The notes under the pieces were generated by a model, which saw only the letters and a list, made by a program, of their open reading frames with translations, had not been told where the DNA came from and searched no databases. This document shows positions 1 to 7,943 of a DNA stretch of 64,000 bases, one piece after another. Position 1 is the first letter of the stretch. Each line of letters begins with the position of its first letter. The translations under genes were made by a program, and so were the position numbers. Source of the DNA: Pseudomonadota bacterium (lineage in GTDB: Bacteria > Pseudomonadota > Alphaproteobacteria > Acetobacterales > Acetobacteraceae); assembly GCA_021801255.1 (NCBI GenBank), contig JAJYYH010000009.1:62001-126000 (forward strand), in the 5' to 3' direction.

Positions 1-258
1 GGCCACGGCATCGAACGGATGCGTTTCGACGAGGCTGGAACGCTCGTCGATTTTGGCGTGCCAGCCGAGGAACTCAACCGGCTTGTTGCCGCCGGCACCG
101 CGTTTCGTACTTCAGGCTGTCCCGGCAAAGAGGCGCATGATGTGTCGGCCTGCGACCGACCCTATGGCGATTCGCCGCCGCGCGACATCGCCTCTTACCC
201 CTTCGCCCCGCAACGGAGGGATATCGCGCGCATCCGCCGGCAATTGGGCCCGCTCTAG
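1..258 (+). CDS. C-terminal fragment of a radical SAM protein, probable LipS1/LipS2-type lipoate synthase subunit
   Basis: The frame is open from the first base and ends at 256-258, so only the last 85 residues are visible and the radical SAM core lies outside the window. The tail contains FRTSGCP, then a Cys-Asp-Arg-Pro-Tyr motif, then SYPF. I recognise this as the C-terminal pattern of biotin-synthase-like radical SAM proteins annotated next to lipoate ligases. The tail does not look like canonical LipA. The lipoate ligase starts only 12 nt downstream, so the two genes are probably cotranscribed. LipS1 and LipS2 are known to insert sulfur together into ligase-bound octanoyl-protein. Assignment to this family is inference from a short tail plus context; another radical SAM family is possible. 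Confidence 0.5.
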   Translation, partial: GHGIERMRFDEAGTLVDFGVPAEELNRLVAAGTAFRTSGCPGKEAHDVSACDRPYGDSPPRDIASYPFAPQRRDIARIRRQLGPL

Positions 259-270
259 AAATCCCGCGCG

Positions 271-1347
271 ATGGTTGGCAAGTTTCGCGTGATCGATACC
301 GGCATTCGTACCGGGCGCGCCAATATTGCGTTCGATCAGGCGCTGATCGAGGCGCGCGCCGCCGATCTCGTGCCCGATACCATCCGCTTTCTCCGCTTCC
401 GCCCCGCAGTTCTGGTCGGACGGCACCAGATCCTTTCACACGAGATTGATCTTGCGCATTGCCGTGCCGAGGGAATTGAGGTCGGCCGGCGTATCACCGG
501 CGGTGGCGCGCTCTATCTCGACGAAGGCCAGGTGGGCTGGGAACTGGTGTTCCGGCGCGCGAGCCTCGGCTTGTTTGACCTCGAGGCGGCGGCGCGGCGC
601 ATTTGCCAGGCGGCGGCAGCGGGGCTGTCGCGGCTCGGCATCGATTGCGCCTACCGACCGCGCAATGATATTGAGGTCGATGGGCGCAAACTTGGCGGCA
701 CCGGCGGGTTCTTCGATGGCGATCTGCTATTTTATCAAGGCACGGTGCTGATCGAGCTTGATCCCGCGCGGATGCTTGCGGCCCTTCGCTTGCCGGCGGC
801 GAAGCTTGCCAAGCGCGCCATCGCCTCGGTTGCAGAGCGCATCGTCAGCTTGCGCGAACTCCTCGGCAGCGCGCCCGAGATCGCCGCGGTCCAGGCGGCG
901 CTGCTCGCGGGTTTTGCCGATCATCTCGGCCTCGCCCCGGCGTGGGGCGCGATCGATGCGGCCGAGGAAGCACGCGCCCGTCGCCTTTATGAGGAAGAGA
1001 TCGGCGCCGAGGCGTTCGTGACAAGCCTCGACGCGCCGACGATCCGGGGCTCGGACGCAAGCGCGGTGCTGACGCGCCCTGGTGGCAGCGTGCGTGTCGA
1101 TCTCCGCGGCGACGCCGCGGGTTTCATTACGGACGTGCTGATCACCGGTGATTTCCTGGTTACGCCGCCGCGCGTCATTCGTGATCTTGAAGCAGCGTTA
1201 CGCGGCAGCGAGGCAGCGGCGGCCGGCGCCACGATCGATCGCTTCTTTGCTGCCCACACGGCACATTTTCTTGGTCTCGCACCAGCCGATCTGCGTGCCG
1301 CCGTAGTTGCGGCGCTCAGCCAGAGCCTGAAAATCAATCGAACTTAA
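271..1347 (+). CDS. Lipoate-protein ligase A family protein, probable sLpl(AB) type
   Basis: 358 residues. The N-terminal two thirds form a LplA/biotin-ligase fold: RRITGGGALY at 73-82 matches the family RRxSGGG signature, and GRKLGGTGGF at 138-147 carries the expected catalytic Lys140. Residues from about 250 to 350 resemble the small LplB accessory domain, which in the family is needed for lipoate adenylation. It would attach octanoate or lipoate to acceptor domains such as the 2-oxoglutarate dehydrogenase E2 encoded at 29154. It follows the radical SAM fragment by 12 nt with no clear ribosome binding site, which suggests translational coupling. The last eight residues and the stop codon lie inside a dispersed repeat (1321-1411), so the native C-terminus may have been replaced. 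Assignment to the sLpl(AB) subgroup is inferred from the neighbour. Confidence 0.8.
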   Translation: MVGKFRVIDTGIRTGRANIAFDQALIEARAADLVPDTIRFLRFRPAVLVGRHQILSHEIDLAHCRAEGIEVGRRITGGGALYLDEGQVGWELVFRRASLGLFDLEAAARRICQAAAAGLSRLGIDCAYRPRNDIEVDGRKLGGTGGFFDGDLLFYQGTVLIELDPARMLAALRLPAAKLAKRAIASVAERIVSLRELLGSAPEIAAVQAALLAGFADHLGLAPAWGAIDAAEEARARRLYEEEIGAEAFVTSLDAPTIRGSDASAVLTRPGGSVRVDLRGDAAGFITDVLITGDFLVTPPRVIRDLEAALRGSEAAAAGATIDRFFAAHTAHFLGLAPADLRAAVVAALSQSLKINRT

Positions 1348-1411
1348 AAAATACCTTTTGAAAACTCGTTTTTTCCGGTCAGTGCCAAGGCAGCAGGGCT
1401 TTCTTTTTCTC
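1321..1411 (+). repeat. Dispersed terminator-like repeat, degenerate copy A
   Basis: The first 25 bases, starting CAGAGCCTGAAAATC, match the starts of the copies at 3227 and 35722 (reverse orientation). The rest is degenerate but keeps the A-rich left arm and the CTTTCTTTTTCTCA right end. It lies between the convergent ends of the lipoate ligase and the chemoreceptor, and it overlaps both stop codons. Confidence 0.7.
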
Positions 1412-3113
1412 ACGCGGCGCGCAGTGTGGCGAGGAAATGCTCGATTTCCTCGCCCAGTTTGACCGATTGCGCCGAGAGTTCCCCGGCCGAGCCGAGAACG
1501 ATGTCGGCCGCGGCGCCGGCTTCGGACGAGGTGCGAGCGACCGTGGCGATGGTTGCCGAGACCAGCTCGGTGCCGTGCGCCGCCTGGCTGACATTGCCGG
1601 CGATTTCCCGCGTCGCCGCACCCTGCTGTTCGATCGCCGCGGCGATCGAGGTGGTCGCCTCGTTCATCTGCCCGATCATCCGCCCGATCGCATTGATGGC
1701 GCCGACCGCCTCATCGGTCGCGCTCTGGATGGTGGCGATCTGGCCGGCGATATCCTCGGTTGCGCGCGCCGTCTGATTGGCGAGATTCTTGACCTCCGAG
1801 GCGACCACGGCAAAGCCCCGGCCGGCTTCGCCGGCGCGCGCCGCCTCGATCGTGGCATTCAGCGCCAGGAGATTGGTCTGGGCCGCGATGGTCTGGATCA
1901 GCATGATCACGTCGCCGATCTTCTGGGCGTTCTCGGCCAGGCTTTTCACCGTCTGATCGGTGCGTTCGGCCTCGGCGACCCCGCGCGCGGCGGTTTCGGC
2001 GGAGCGGCCGACCAGGTGATTGATCTCGGCGATCGAGGCGCTCAGCTCCTCGGTGGCACCGGCGACGGTCTGGACATTGCGGCTCGCCGCCGTCGCGGCA
2101 TCGGCGACTTTCGCTGTTTGTTGCGAGGCGTCCCCGGCGATTCCGGTCATGCTCCGCGCGGTCGCCTGGAGCGTTGCCGCGGCGCTGGTAACGGCGGCGA
2201 CGATGCCGCCGGCGCTCCGCTCGAAGCGCTCGGCAAGCTCGAGCCGCGCGCCGCGCCGTTCCTCGGCTGCCTGCCGCGCCTGCTGTTCCTGGAGGGCGCG
2301 CAGCTCGGCGCGCTCGATGGCGTTGTGGCGGAACACCGCGACCGCGCGGGCCATGGCGCCGATCTCGTCGGCCCGCGCCTCACCGGGGATGGCGCGCGCG
2401 AGATCACCCTCGGCGAGCCCGATCATGCGGCTCCGCAACTGGCCGAGCGGGCGAGTGATGCTTCGCGCGACCAGCCAGGCGATCGCGGTCGAGGCCAGGA
2501 AGAGGGCGGCGACGATGGTGCCGAGGCGCAGCACGCCCGACCACAGCAGGGCGTCGAGATCATCGATGTAGAGCCCGGCGCCGGCATAGAGGTGCCACGG
2601 CGCGAAGGGCGCGACATAGGCGATCTTGGGCAGCGCAACCGTGCCGCCGGGCTTGGGATAGAGATAGGTGACGGTTCCCCCGCCGGCCGCGGCGGCACGG
2701 ATTTGCGCCTGCACGAAGGGGAAGCCCCGTGCGTCACGCACATCAAGGCGATTGCTTCCCTCGACCGCTGGCGTCGGGCCGAGAACGAGGGTGAGGCCAT
2801 TCATGTCGTAGGAAAAAATATAGCCGTTGCCGTTGTCGAAGCGGAGCGGGCGAACGGTGTCGCGGAAGCGCCTGAGCGCTTCTTCCCGCGTTATTTCGCC
2901 GGCTTCCACTTGCCGCTCCAGCGTGGCCGCGACCGAGAGCGCTTCCTCGGTGACGGCGCGGAGCTTGGTGATCTTGCCGGCGAGCATCTGCTGATATTGA
3001 TCGAAGAGCGCTATCCCGGCGATGGCGGCGAGCGAGACCAGCGCGGCCGCGACGATGACGAAAAGGCGGAGGGAGAGGCTCGGGTGGCGAAGGCGGGCGA
3101 AGAGGGACGGCAT
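1410..3113 (-). CDS. Methyl-accepting chemotaxis protein with a single-Cache sensor domain
   Basis: 567 residues, complete. TM1 spans about 15-37. A periplasmic sensor follows at about 45-185, with the [11 protein letters not shown] and [15 protein letters not shown] patterns of single Cache (sCache_2) domains. TM2 spans about 196-218, then a HAMP domain to about 270, then the cytoplasmic signalling region. The conserved hairpin tip is clear ([20 protein letters not shown], followed by [13 protein letters not shown]). It would sense a small ligand and control CheA. It is monocistronic, as both flanks carry copies of the dispersed repeat. There is no C-terminal receptor-methylation pentapeptide. 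The ligand cannot be deduced. A long open frame on the opposite strand is a shadow. Confidence 0.93.
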   Translation of the reverse strand: MPSLFARLRHPSLSLRLFVIVAAALVSLAAIAGIALFDQYQQMLAGKITKLRAVTEEALSVAATLERQVEAGEITREEALRRFRDTVRPLRFDNGNGYIFSYDMNGLTLVLGPTPAVEGSNRLDVRDARGFPFVQAQIRAAAAGGGTVTYLYPKPGGTVALPKIAYVAPFAPWHLYAGAGLYIDDLDALLWSGVLRLGTIVAALFLASTAIAWLVARSITRPLGQLRSRMIGLAEGDLARAIPGEARADEIGAMARAVAVFRHNAIERAELRALQEQQARQAAEERRGARLELAERFERSAGGIVAAVTSAAATLQATARSMTGIAGDASQQTAKVADAATAASRNVQTVAGATEELSASIAEINHLVGRSAETAARGVAEAERTDQTVKSLAENAQKIGDVIMLIQTIAAQTNLLALNATIEAARAGEAGRGFAVVASEVKNLANQTARATEDIAGQIATIQSATDEAVGAINAIGRMIGQMNEATTSIAAAIEQQGAATREIAGNVSQAAHGTELVSATIATVARTSSEAGAAADIVLGSAGELSAQSVKLGEEIEHFLATLRAA

Positions 3114-3226
3114 CGTAATCCTCGGTGGGCGTTCCTGCGGGCCTCCTTGCTAACGGCGCCGGGTAAAGCAATCGTAACCAGCGCCGGGGCGGCCTCGCGT
3201 CCCGCCAAACCCCACCAGGATTATCG

Positions 3227-3331
3227 TCAGAGCCTGAAAATCAATCGAACTTGAAAAAGAACGCCCTTTGAAAACATTGATTCTTTCCGATCGATTTCCG
3301 GGCGCGAGGGCATTCTTTTTCAAACTCTCAG
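3227..3331 (-). repeat. Dispersed ~105-bp repeat with terminator hairpin, copy B
   Basis: Full-length copy. Inverted arms TTGAAAAAGAACGCCCT (3251-3267) and AGGGCATTCTTTTTCAA (3307-3323) pair over 17 bp with one mismatch around a loop of about 39 nt. The element ends 6 bp from the stop codon of the ThDP enzyme, so on the minus strand it is placed to end that transcript. Read in the opposite orientation, it aligns base for base over most of its length with 35618-35722. Confidence 0.85.
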
Positions 3332-3336
3332 TCGGA

Positions 3337-4875
3337 TCAATCGACGTTGAGCGCGATGAGGAACGGCCCGCGGTGCCGGAACGATTGCGCGAGAAGGGTT
3401 GCCAGGGTTTCGCAATCCGTGGCCCCCGCCGCCGCGACGCCGTGGCCCTCGGCAAGCTTGATCCAATCGAGATCGGGATCGGCGAGGCTCATCATGGCGT
3501 GCGCGCGCGGGCCGGGATTGGCCCCGACCCCGGCCAGTTCGTGTTGCAGGATGGCGTAGCGGCGATTGGCGAAGACGATGGTGGTGATATCGAGTTTTTC
3601 ACGCGCCTGGGTCCAGAGGGCTTGCAGCGTGTACATCGCCGAGCCGTCCGCCTGCAACGAGACCACGCGGCGTCCCGGCGCGCCGATCGCGGCCCCGGTC
3701 GCCATCGGCAGGCCGTCGCCGATCGCGCCCCCGGTCAATTGCAGCCAGTCATGCTGGGCGGCGCGGTGCGATTGCGCGAAAATGCCGCGCCCGAAACTGC
3801 CGGCCTCATCGATCACCACCGCCTCATCGGGGAGCAGCGCAAGAATGGTTTCCGCCACCGTCTCCGGCGTGAGGGCGCCCCGCGCGGGCGTGGGCCGGGG
3901 GCTTTCGGGGATTGGCGCCGGCGGTGCGCCGATCGCGGCGGCCAGCGCCGCGAGGGCGGCCGGCCCGTCCTGGTCGGGGCGGGTGAGGATGTGGATGTCG
4001 CACGCCGGCGGGGCCAGCCGATTGGGCCGGCCGGGATAGGCGAAGAAGGAAACCGGCAGGCTCGCGCCCACCAGGATGAGATGGCGGAGGCCGGCGAATG
4101 CCGCGAGCGCCTGATCGAGCGGGTAGGGCACGCGGGCGATCGGCACCCGCCCGCGCCCGCGCGCGATGCGCGCGTTCTGTTGCTGCGCCGAAAGCCGCGC
4201 CCCGCTGGCGGCGGCGATGCGCCAGGCGTTCTCCAGCGGCGCGGCATTGAGGGTGGCCCCGCCCAGCAGCAGCATCACGGCCTCGCCGCTTCGCAAAATC
4301 CGGCCCGCCTGCTCGATCGCCCAAGGGTCGGGCGCCGGGGGTGGGGCGATGGGCAGGGCCGCGGCGACCACGCCGCCCTCGTCCCAGGCGGTGTCGGCAG
4401 GCAGGATCAGGCTGGCGATCTGGCCCGGCCAACCCCGCGCCGCCCGCACCGCCATCGCCGCGTCCTGGCCAACCTGCGCCGCACTGGTCGCGGTGCGCAC
4501 AAAGGCCGAGACCGGGCGCGCCCAGCCCTCGGTGTCGGCGGTGAGCGGCGCATCGAGCGGGCGGTGATAGGTCGCCTGATCGCCGATGATGGCGAGCACT
4601 GGGCTCCGCGCCCGCCGCGCGTTGTGCAGATTGGCCAGCCCATTGGCCAGCCCCGGCCCGCAATGGAGCAGGCAGGCGGCGGGCCGCCCGCTCATGCGCG
4701 CATAGCCATCCGCCGCCCCCGTCACCACCCCCTCGAACAGGCCGAGCACGGCGCGCATGCCGGGGATGCGGTCGAGTGCGGCGACAAAATGCATCTCGCT
4801 GGTTCCCGGATTGGCGAAACAGGTATCGATGCCGCAGGCGAGCAGCGTATGCACCAGACTTTCCGCGCCGTTCAT
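3337..4875 (-). CDS. Thiamine-diphosphate-dependent enzyme, acetolactate synthase large-subunit-like
   Basis: About 512 residues from the ATG at 4875, which has GGGAG 9 nt upstream. The longer frame to 4926 adds a non-homologous leader. Domain order is PYR, central, PP as in the IlvB/benzoylformate decarboxylase superfamily. The PYR domain has NPGTSEMHF and the catalytic glutamate in LFEG (Glu49). The PP domain has ADGSAMYTLQALWTQ followed by FANRRYAIL, matching the Mg/ThDP motif, in which GDG is changed to ADG. Similar proteins are usually annotated as acetolactate synthase large subunit-like. No regulatory subunit is adjacent, so a role in branched-chain synthesis is doubtful; a 2-oxoacid decarboxylase or lyase is equally possible. 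The substrate is unknown. The dispersed repeat follows immediately downstream. Confidence 0.82.
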   Translation of the reverse strand: MNGAESLVHTLLACGIDTCFANPGTSEMHFVAALDRIPGMRAVLGLFEGVVTGAADGYARMSGRPAACLLHCGPGLANGLANLHNARRARSPVLAIIGDQATYHRPLDAPLTADTEGWARPVSAFVRTATSAAQVGQDAAMAVRAARGWPGQIASLILPADTAWDEGGVVAAALPIAPPPAPDPWAIEQAGRILRSGEAVMLLLGGATLNAAPLENAWRIAAASGARLSAQQQNARIARGRGRVPIARVPYPLDQALAAFAGLRHLILVGASLPVSFFAYPGRPNRLAPPACDIHILTRPDQDGPAALAALAAAIGAPPAPIPESPRPTPARGALTPETVAETILALLPDEAVVIDEAGSFGRGIFAQSHRAAQHDWLQLTGGAIGDGLPMATGAAIGAPGRRVVSLQADGSAMYTLQALWTQAREKLDITTIVFANRRYAILQHELAGVGANPGPRAHAMMSLADPDLDWIKLAEGHGVAAAGATDCETLATLLAQSFRHRGPFLIALNVD

Positions 4876-5041
4876 CTTTTTTGTCTCCCGAATCTCGGCG
4901 CCATGATGCCCAAGGACGGGAGGCAATGAAAGTTCGCGCGCGAGGGATCACCCAATGCGCCGCGTCTCCCCTGGCCGCCGGCCCCGATGCGGCTTATTTT
5001 GTCCCGCATTTGCCGATGATGGAGGCTGTTTAGGGGGCGCC

Positions 5042-6565
5042 GTGCCGCGATCGATCACACAATACCGCGTCTTCATCGGCTCTCCCGGCGGGTTGGAGGC
5101 GGAGCGGACGTGTTTTCGCGAGAAGCTCAGGAAATTCTCGGAGATGCACGACGACGATGTCGTGTTTCATCCGGTCGGCTGGGAAGACACGCTTCCCGGC
5201 GCGGGGCGGCCGCAGGCGTTGATCAATAGCGATCTCGAAGGCTGCGATTACGCGGTGTTCGTGCTGCACGATCGCTGGGGTTCGGCCACCGGAAGCGGCC
5301 ATACGTCAGGGACGGAGGAAGAATTCCGGCTTGCCGAAGCGCTGCATGGAAAGAAAATTCGCAACATCGCGTTATTTTTCAAGAAGGTCGATCCGGGCAG
5401 GTTACGCGATCCCGGAGAGCAGCTAAAGCCGGTTCTGGCGTTCAAAAAGCGGATCGAGGACCGGAAGAAATACCTTTTCAGACATTACGTGGATATTGAG
5501 CAATTCGCCGAGGTTCTTGAAAAACTACTGATCGACTGGAAAAAAGCGCACGCGAACGCCGGAAGCGGTCTTTCAATCGGGGAACTCACGACCGGCCAGC
5601 CGAGGACCGCTCCTTCGCCGGATAGTCCGCGCGCCCCACAATTCGACTATTGGATCGCCGAGGCGTTCAAGTTGTCAGACGCCGGGAATCATGGCGGCGC
5701 CCTGTTCTGCGCCGAGAAGGCGCTCGAGACCGCGAAAACCGAGGAGGGATGGGCGCGTACACGGAACATCTGGGGCATATCCCAATTCCATCTCGGCCGG
5801 CGAGACGAGGCGCTCGGCGCATTCAGTGAAATCGCCGACCGACTCCGGAATTCCGCCGATCCAGACCGTCGCGTCGTGTTGGCCAATGCGCTTTTCAACA
5901 AAGGGGTCGCGCTCAGCATGCTCGGGCGGAGGGAGGAGGAGGTTGCCGCTTACGACGACTTGCTGGCCCGCTTTGGCGCGGCAGCCGAGCCGGCGCTTCG
6001 CGAACAGGTTGCCAAGGCGCTCTTCAACAAAGGGGTCGCGCTCGGCGCGCTCGGGCGGAGCGGGGAGGCGATTGCCGCCTTTGACGATGTGCTGGCCCGC
6101 TTTGGCGCGGCGAGCGAGCCGGCGCTTCGCGAACAGGTTGCCAAGGCGCTCTTCAACAAAGGGGTCGCGCTCGGCGCGCTCGGGCGGAGGCAGGAGGAGG
6201 TTGCCGCTTATGACGACCTGCTGGCCCGCTTTGGCGCGGCGAGCGAGCCGGCGCTTCGCGAACAGGTTGCCATGGCGCTCTTCAACAAAGGGGGCGCGCT
6301 CGGGCGGAACGCGGAGGCGATTGCCGTCTATGACGACGTTCTAGCCCGCTTCGGCGCGGCGAGCGAGCCGGCGCTTCGCGAGGTGGTCGCCAAGGCGCTC
6401 GTTAACAAAGGGTTCGCGCTCGACACGCTCGGGCGGAACGCGGAGGCGATTGCCGTCTATGACGACGTTCTAGCCCGCTTCGGCGCGGCGAGCGAGCCGG
6501 CGCTTCGCGAGGCGGTCGCCAAGGCAAAAGAGTTGAGAAATCGTTTGCAGAAACCTCCCGCCTAG
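5042..6565 (+). CDS. DUF4062-like/TIR-fold N-terminal domain fused to tandem TPR repeats
   Basis: 507 residues from a GTG start preceded by AGGGGG at 5 nt; longer starts lack a ribosome site. The N-terminal ~150 residues (YRVFIGSPGGLEAER, CDYAVFVLHDRWG, GTEEEFRLAEA) match the pattern of DUF4062 domains, a Rossmann/TIR-like fold common in signalling and defence proteins. From about residue 205 to the end is a helical repeat array of TPR character with units ending in YDDLLARFG. Units from 5963 onward are almost identical. No NTPase or membrane segment is present. The gene stands alone, with the ThDP enzyme divergent on one side and an MFS operon convergent on the other. A defence or stress role is inference from the domain family only. 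Confidence 0.72.
   Translation: MPRSITQYRVFIGSPGGLEAERTCFREKLRKFSEMHDDDVVFHPVGWEDTLPGAGRPQALINSDLEGCDYAVFVLHDRWGSATGSGHTSGTEEEFRLAEALHGKKIRNIALFFKKVDPGRLRDPGEQLKPVLAFKKRIEDRKKYLFRHYVDIEQFAEVLEKLLIDWKKAHANAGSGLSIGELTTGQPRTAPSPDSPRAPQFDYWIAEAFKLSDAGNHGGALFCAEKALETAKTEEGWARTRNIWGISQFHLGRRDEALGAFSEIADRLRNSADPDRRVVLANALFNKGVALSMLGRREEEVAAYDDLLARFGAAAEPALREQVAKALFNKGVALGALGRSGEAIAAFDDVLARFGAASEPALREQVAKALFNKGVALGALGRRQEEVAAYDDLLARFGAASEPALREQVAMALFNKGGALGRNAEAIAVYDDVLARFGAASEPALREVVAKALVNKGFALDTLGRNAEAIAVYDDVLARFGAASEPALREAVAKAKELRNRLQKPPA
5963..6525 (+). repeat. Near-identical 129-bp tandem repeat inside the TPR gene
   Basis: Units starting LARFGAA begin at 5963, 6092, 6221, 6341 and 6470. The spacing is 129, 129, 120 and 129 bp (43, 43, 40 and 43 codons); the third unit carries an in-frame 9-bp deletion, and the last is partial. 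Synonymous positions are also conserved, which points to recent expansion or gene conversion rather than old TPR divergence. Confidence 0.95.
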
Positions 6566-6593
6566 GCGGAGCTTTTGCACGTGTTCCCATGAC

Positions 6594-6667
6594 GCGGGTC
6601 TGGGGGCGCTGCCCCCAGCGGGTCCAGGGCAGCGCCCTGGCCTTATTTTGAGCCCTGGCCTTATTTT
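6594..6667. repeat. GC-rich palindromic intergenic repeat
   Basis: Two adjacent palindromes, TGGGGGCGCTGCCCCCA (6601-6617) and CCAGGGCAGCGCCCTGG (6624-6640). The 47-base core 6594-6640 recurs exactly at 48375-48421. The 3' side has a direct duplication of the unit CCCTGGCCTTATTTTG. It lies between the convergent ends of the TPR gene and the MFS gene and may fold as a terminator. Confidence 0.85.
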
Positions 6668-6692
6668 GATAAGATCCATTCTCCACCCTCCC

Positions 6693-7943
6693 TTACTCCC
6701 GGAGCCGCTGGCCCGCCGTTTCCGGGGCGAGCGTGATGAAGGGCAGGCCGATGAGGTAGATTAGCGAGACCAGGCTGATCGCGAGGGGGTAGGAGCCGGT
6801 TGTGGCGACGAGGCGGCCGATCAGGCTCGGCCCCGTCGCGCCGAGCACGCGCCCGAGGCTGAAGGCGAAGCCGGCGCCGGCGGCTCGCCCGGCGCGTGGG
6901 AACATTTCGGGCAGCCAGATGGTGTAGAGCGCGAAGACGGCGTTGGTGAAGAAGCCGAGCAGCGGCAATAGCGCGAGAAAGGGCGCGAGGCGGCCGAGCA
7001 GGCCCACGAACAGGCCGTAGCCGAGCAGATTGACACCGAGGGCGCCCAGGAAGAACAGCGCCGCCGTCCGGCGTCTTCTGCCGATGCGCCCGGCGATCCA
7101 GGGCATGGCGAGGCAGCCGGCGATGGTGCCGAGATTGATCAGCACGCCGGCCGCCGAGGCGAGGCGCTGGGCCGTTGCCATCGCGCCGCCGGCCTCGGTG
7201 AGGCGGCTCACGATCAGGGTCGGGATCCAGTAGGTCGAGGACCAGAGGCCGAAGATGATGCAGGACATCATCGCCGCGGCACTCCAGGTGGTGCGCGCCT
7301 CAGCGCCGAAGAGCAGCGCCCGGATACCGAGCGCGGCCGTGCGGGGCGCGCGATCGCGGGCGCTTTCGGGCACCGAGGCGCGGAGATAAAGCGAAAACAG
7401 CGCCGGCAGGAGGCCGAGCATGAACATCGCCCGCCAGCCGATCAGCGGCACCAGGAACGAGAGCAGCGCGCCGAGCAAAAGCCCGACGGGCGTCGCCGTA
7501 TGCAGCCAGCCGGCGAGGCGCACGCGCATCGCCTCGGGCACGTTCTCGTGCAGGAAGGGCGTTCCCGCGATCCATTCGCCGCCCACGCCGAAGCCCGCGA
7601 GAAAGCGAAAGACGCCGAACCAGAGCAGGTTGGGCGCGAGGCCCGCGAGGGCGGTGAACAGCGAATAGGTGAGAATGGTGAGCACCATGACCCGCACCCG
7701 CCCGATACGATCGGCAAGCCACCCCCAGACCATCGCCGCGGCCCAGCCGAGCATGAAGATCGAGAACATTGCGCCTCCGGCGAGCGCGATCGCGCCCTTG
7801 GTCGGGCTCTGTCCGCCGGCCTTGAGCAGGTCGGAGAGCGCCGGAACCAAGACATAGATATAGAGGCTGCTGTCGAGCCCATCGAGCATCCAGCCGCTCC
7901 AGGCAAGCCAGAAGACCCTCTGGGGGGCGAGGACTCGGTTCAC
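6693..7943 (-). CDS. MFS transporter, probable organic-acid carrier
   Basis: 416 residues, about 12 hydrophobic segments. The start is the GTG at 7943, which overlaps the upstream stop as GTGA; the open frame continues further but without MFS sequence. The loop 2-3 signature (GWLADRIGRVRVMV) and a matching segment in the second half (GRIGRRRRTAAL) are present, with RFLAGFGVGGEW in TM4-5 as in the sialate/4-hydroxybenzoate-like organic acid carriers. It is translationally coupled to the hydroxyacid dehydrogenase gene, so a tartrate- or malate-like substrate is a reasonable inference. Direct substrate evidence is absent. Confidence 0.88.
   Translation of the reverse strand: MNRVLAPQRVFWLAWSGWMLDGLDSSLYIYVLVPALSDLLKAGGQSPTKGAIALAGGAMFSIFMLGWAAAMVWGWLADRIGRVRVMVLTILTYSLFTALAGLAPNLLWFGVFRFLAGFGVGGEWIAGTPFLHENVPEAMRVRLAGWLHTATPVGLLLGALLSFLVPLIGWRAMFMLGLLPALFSLYLRASVPESARDRAPRTAALGIRALLFGAEARTTWSAAAMMSCIIFGLWSSTYWIPTLIVSRLTEAGGAMATAQRLASAAGVLINLGTIAGCLAMPWIAGRIGRRRRTAALFFLGALGVNLLGYGLFVGLLGRLAPFLALLPLLGFFTNAVFALYTIWLPEMFPRAGRAAGAGFAFSLGRVLGATGPSLIGRLVATTGSYPLAISLVSLIYLIGLPFITLAPETAGQRLRE

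Noticed and set aside
1437-3254. 605-codon open frame opposite the chemoreceptor gene
   Set aside because: It is Gly/Arg/Asp-rich with no motif and mirrors a real MCP gene; typical GC-rich shadow frame.
3247-3262. GAAC-GAAC pair in the dispersed repeat as a LexA box
   Set aside because: Spacing is eight, not seven, and it recurs only as part of the repeat.
3268-4929. Long plus-strand frame opposite the ThDP enzyme
   Set aside because: Composition is low complexity, and the opposite strand has catalytic motifs and a ribosome site.
5963-6525. CRISPR-like tandem array
   Set aside because: Units are contiguous 129-bp coding repeats in frame with TPR structure, with no unique spacers.
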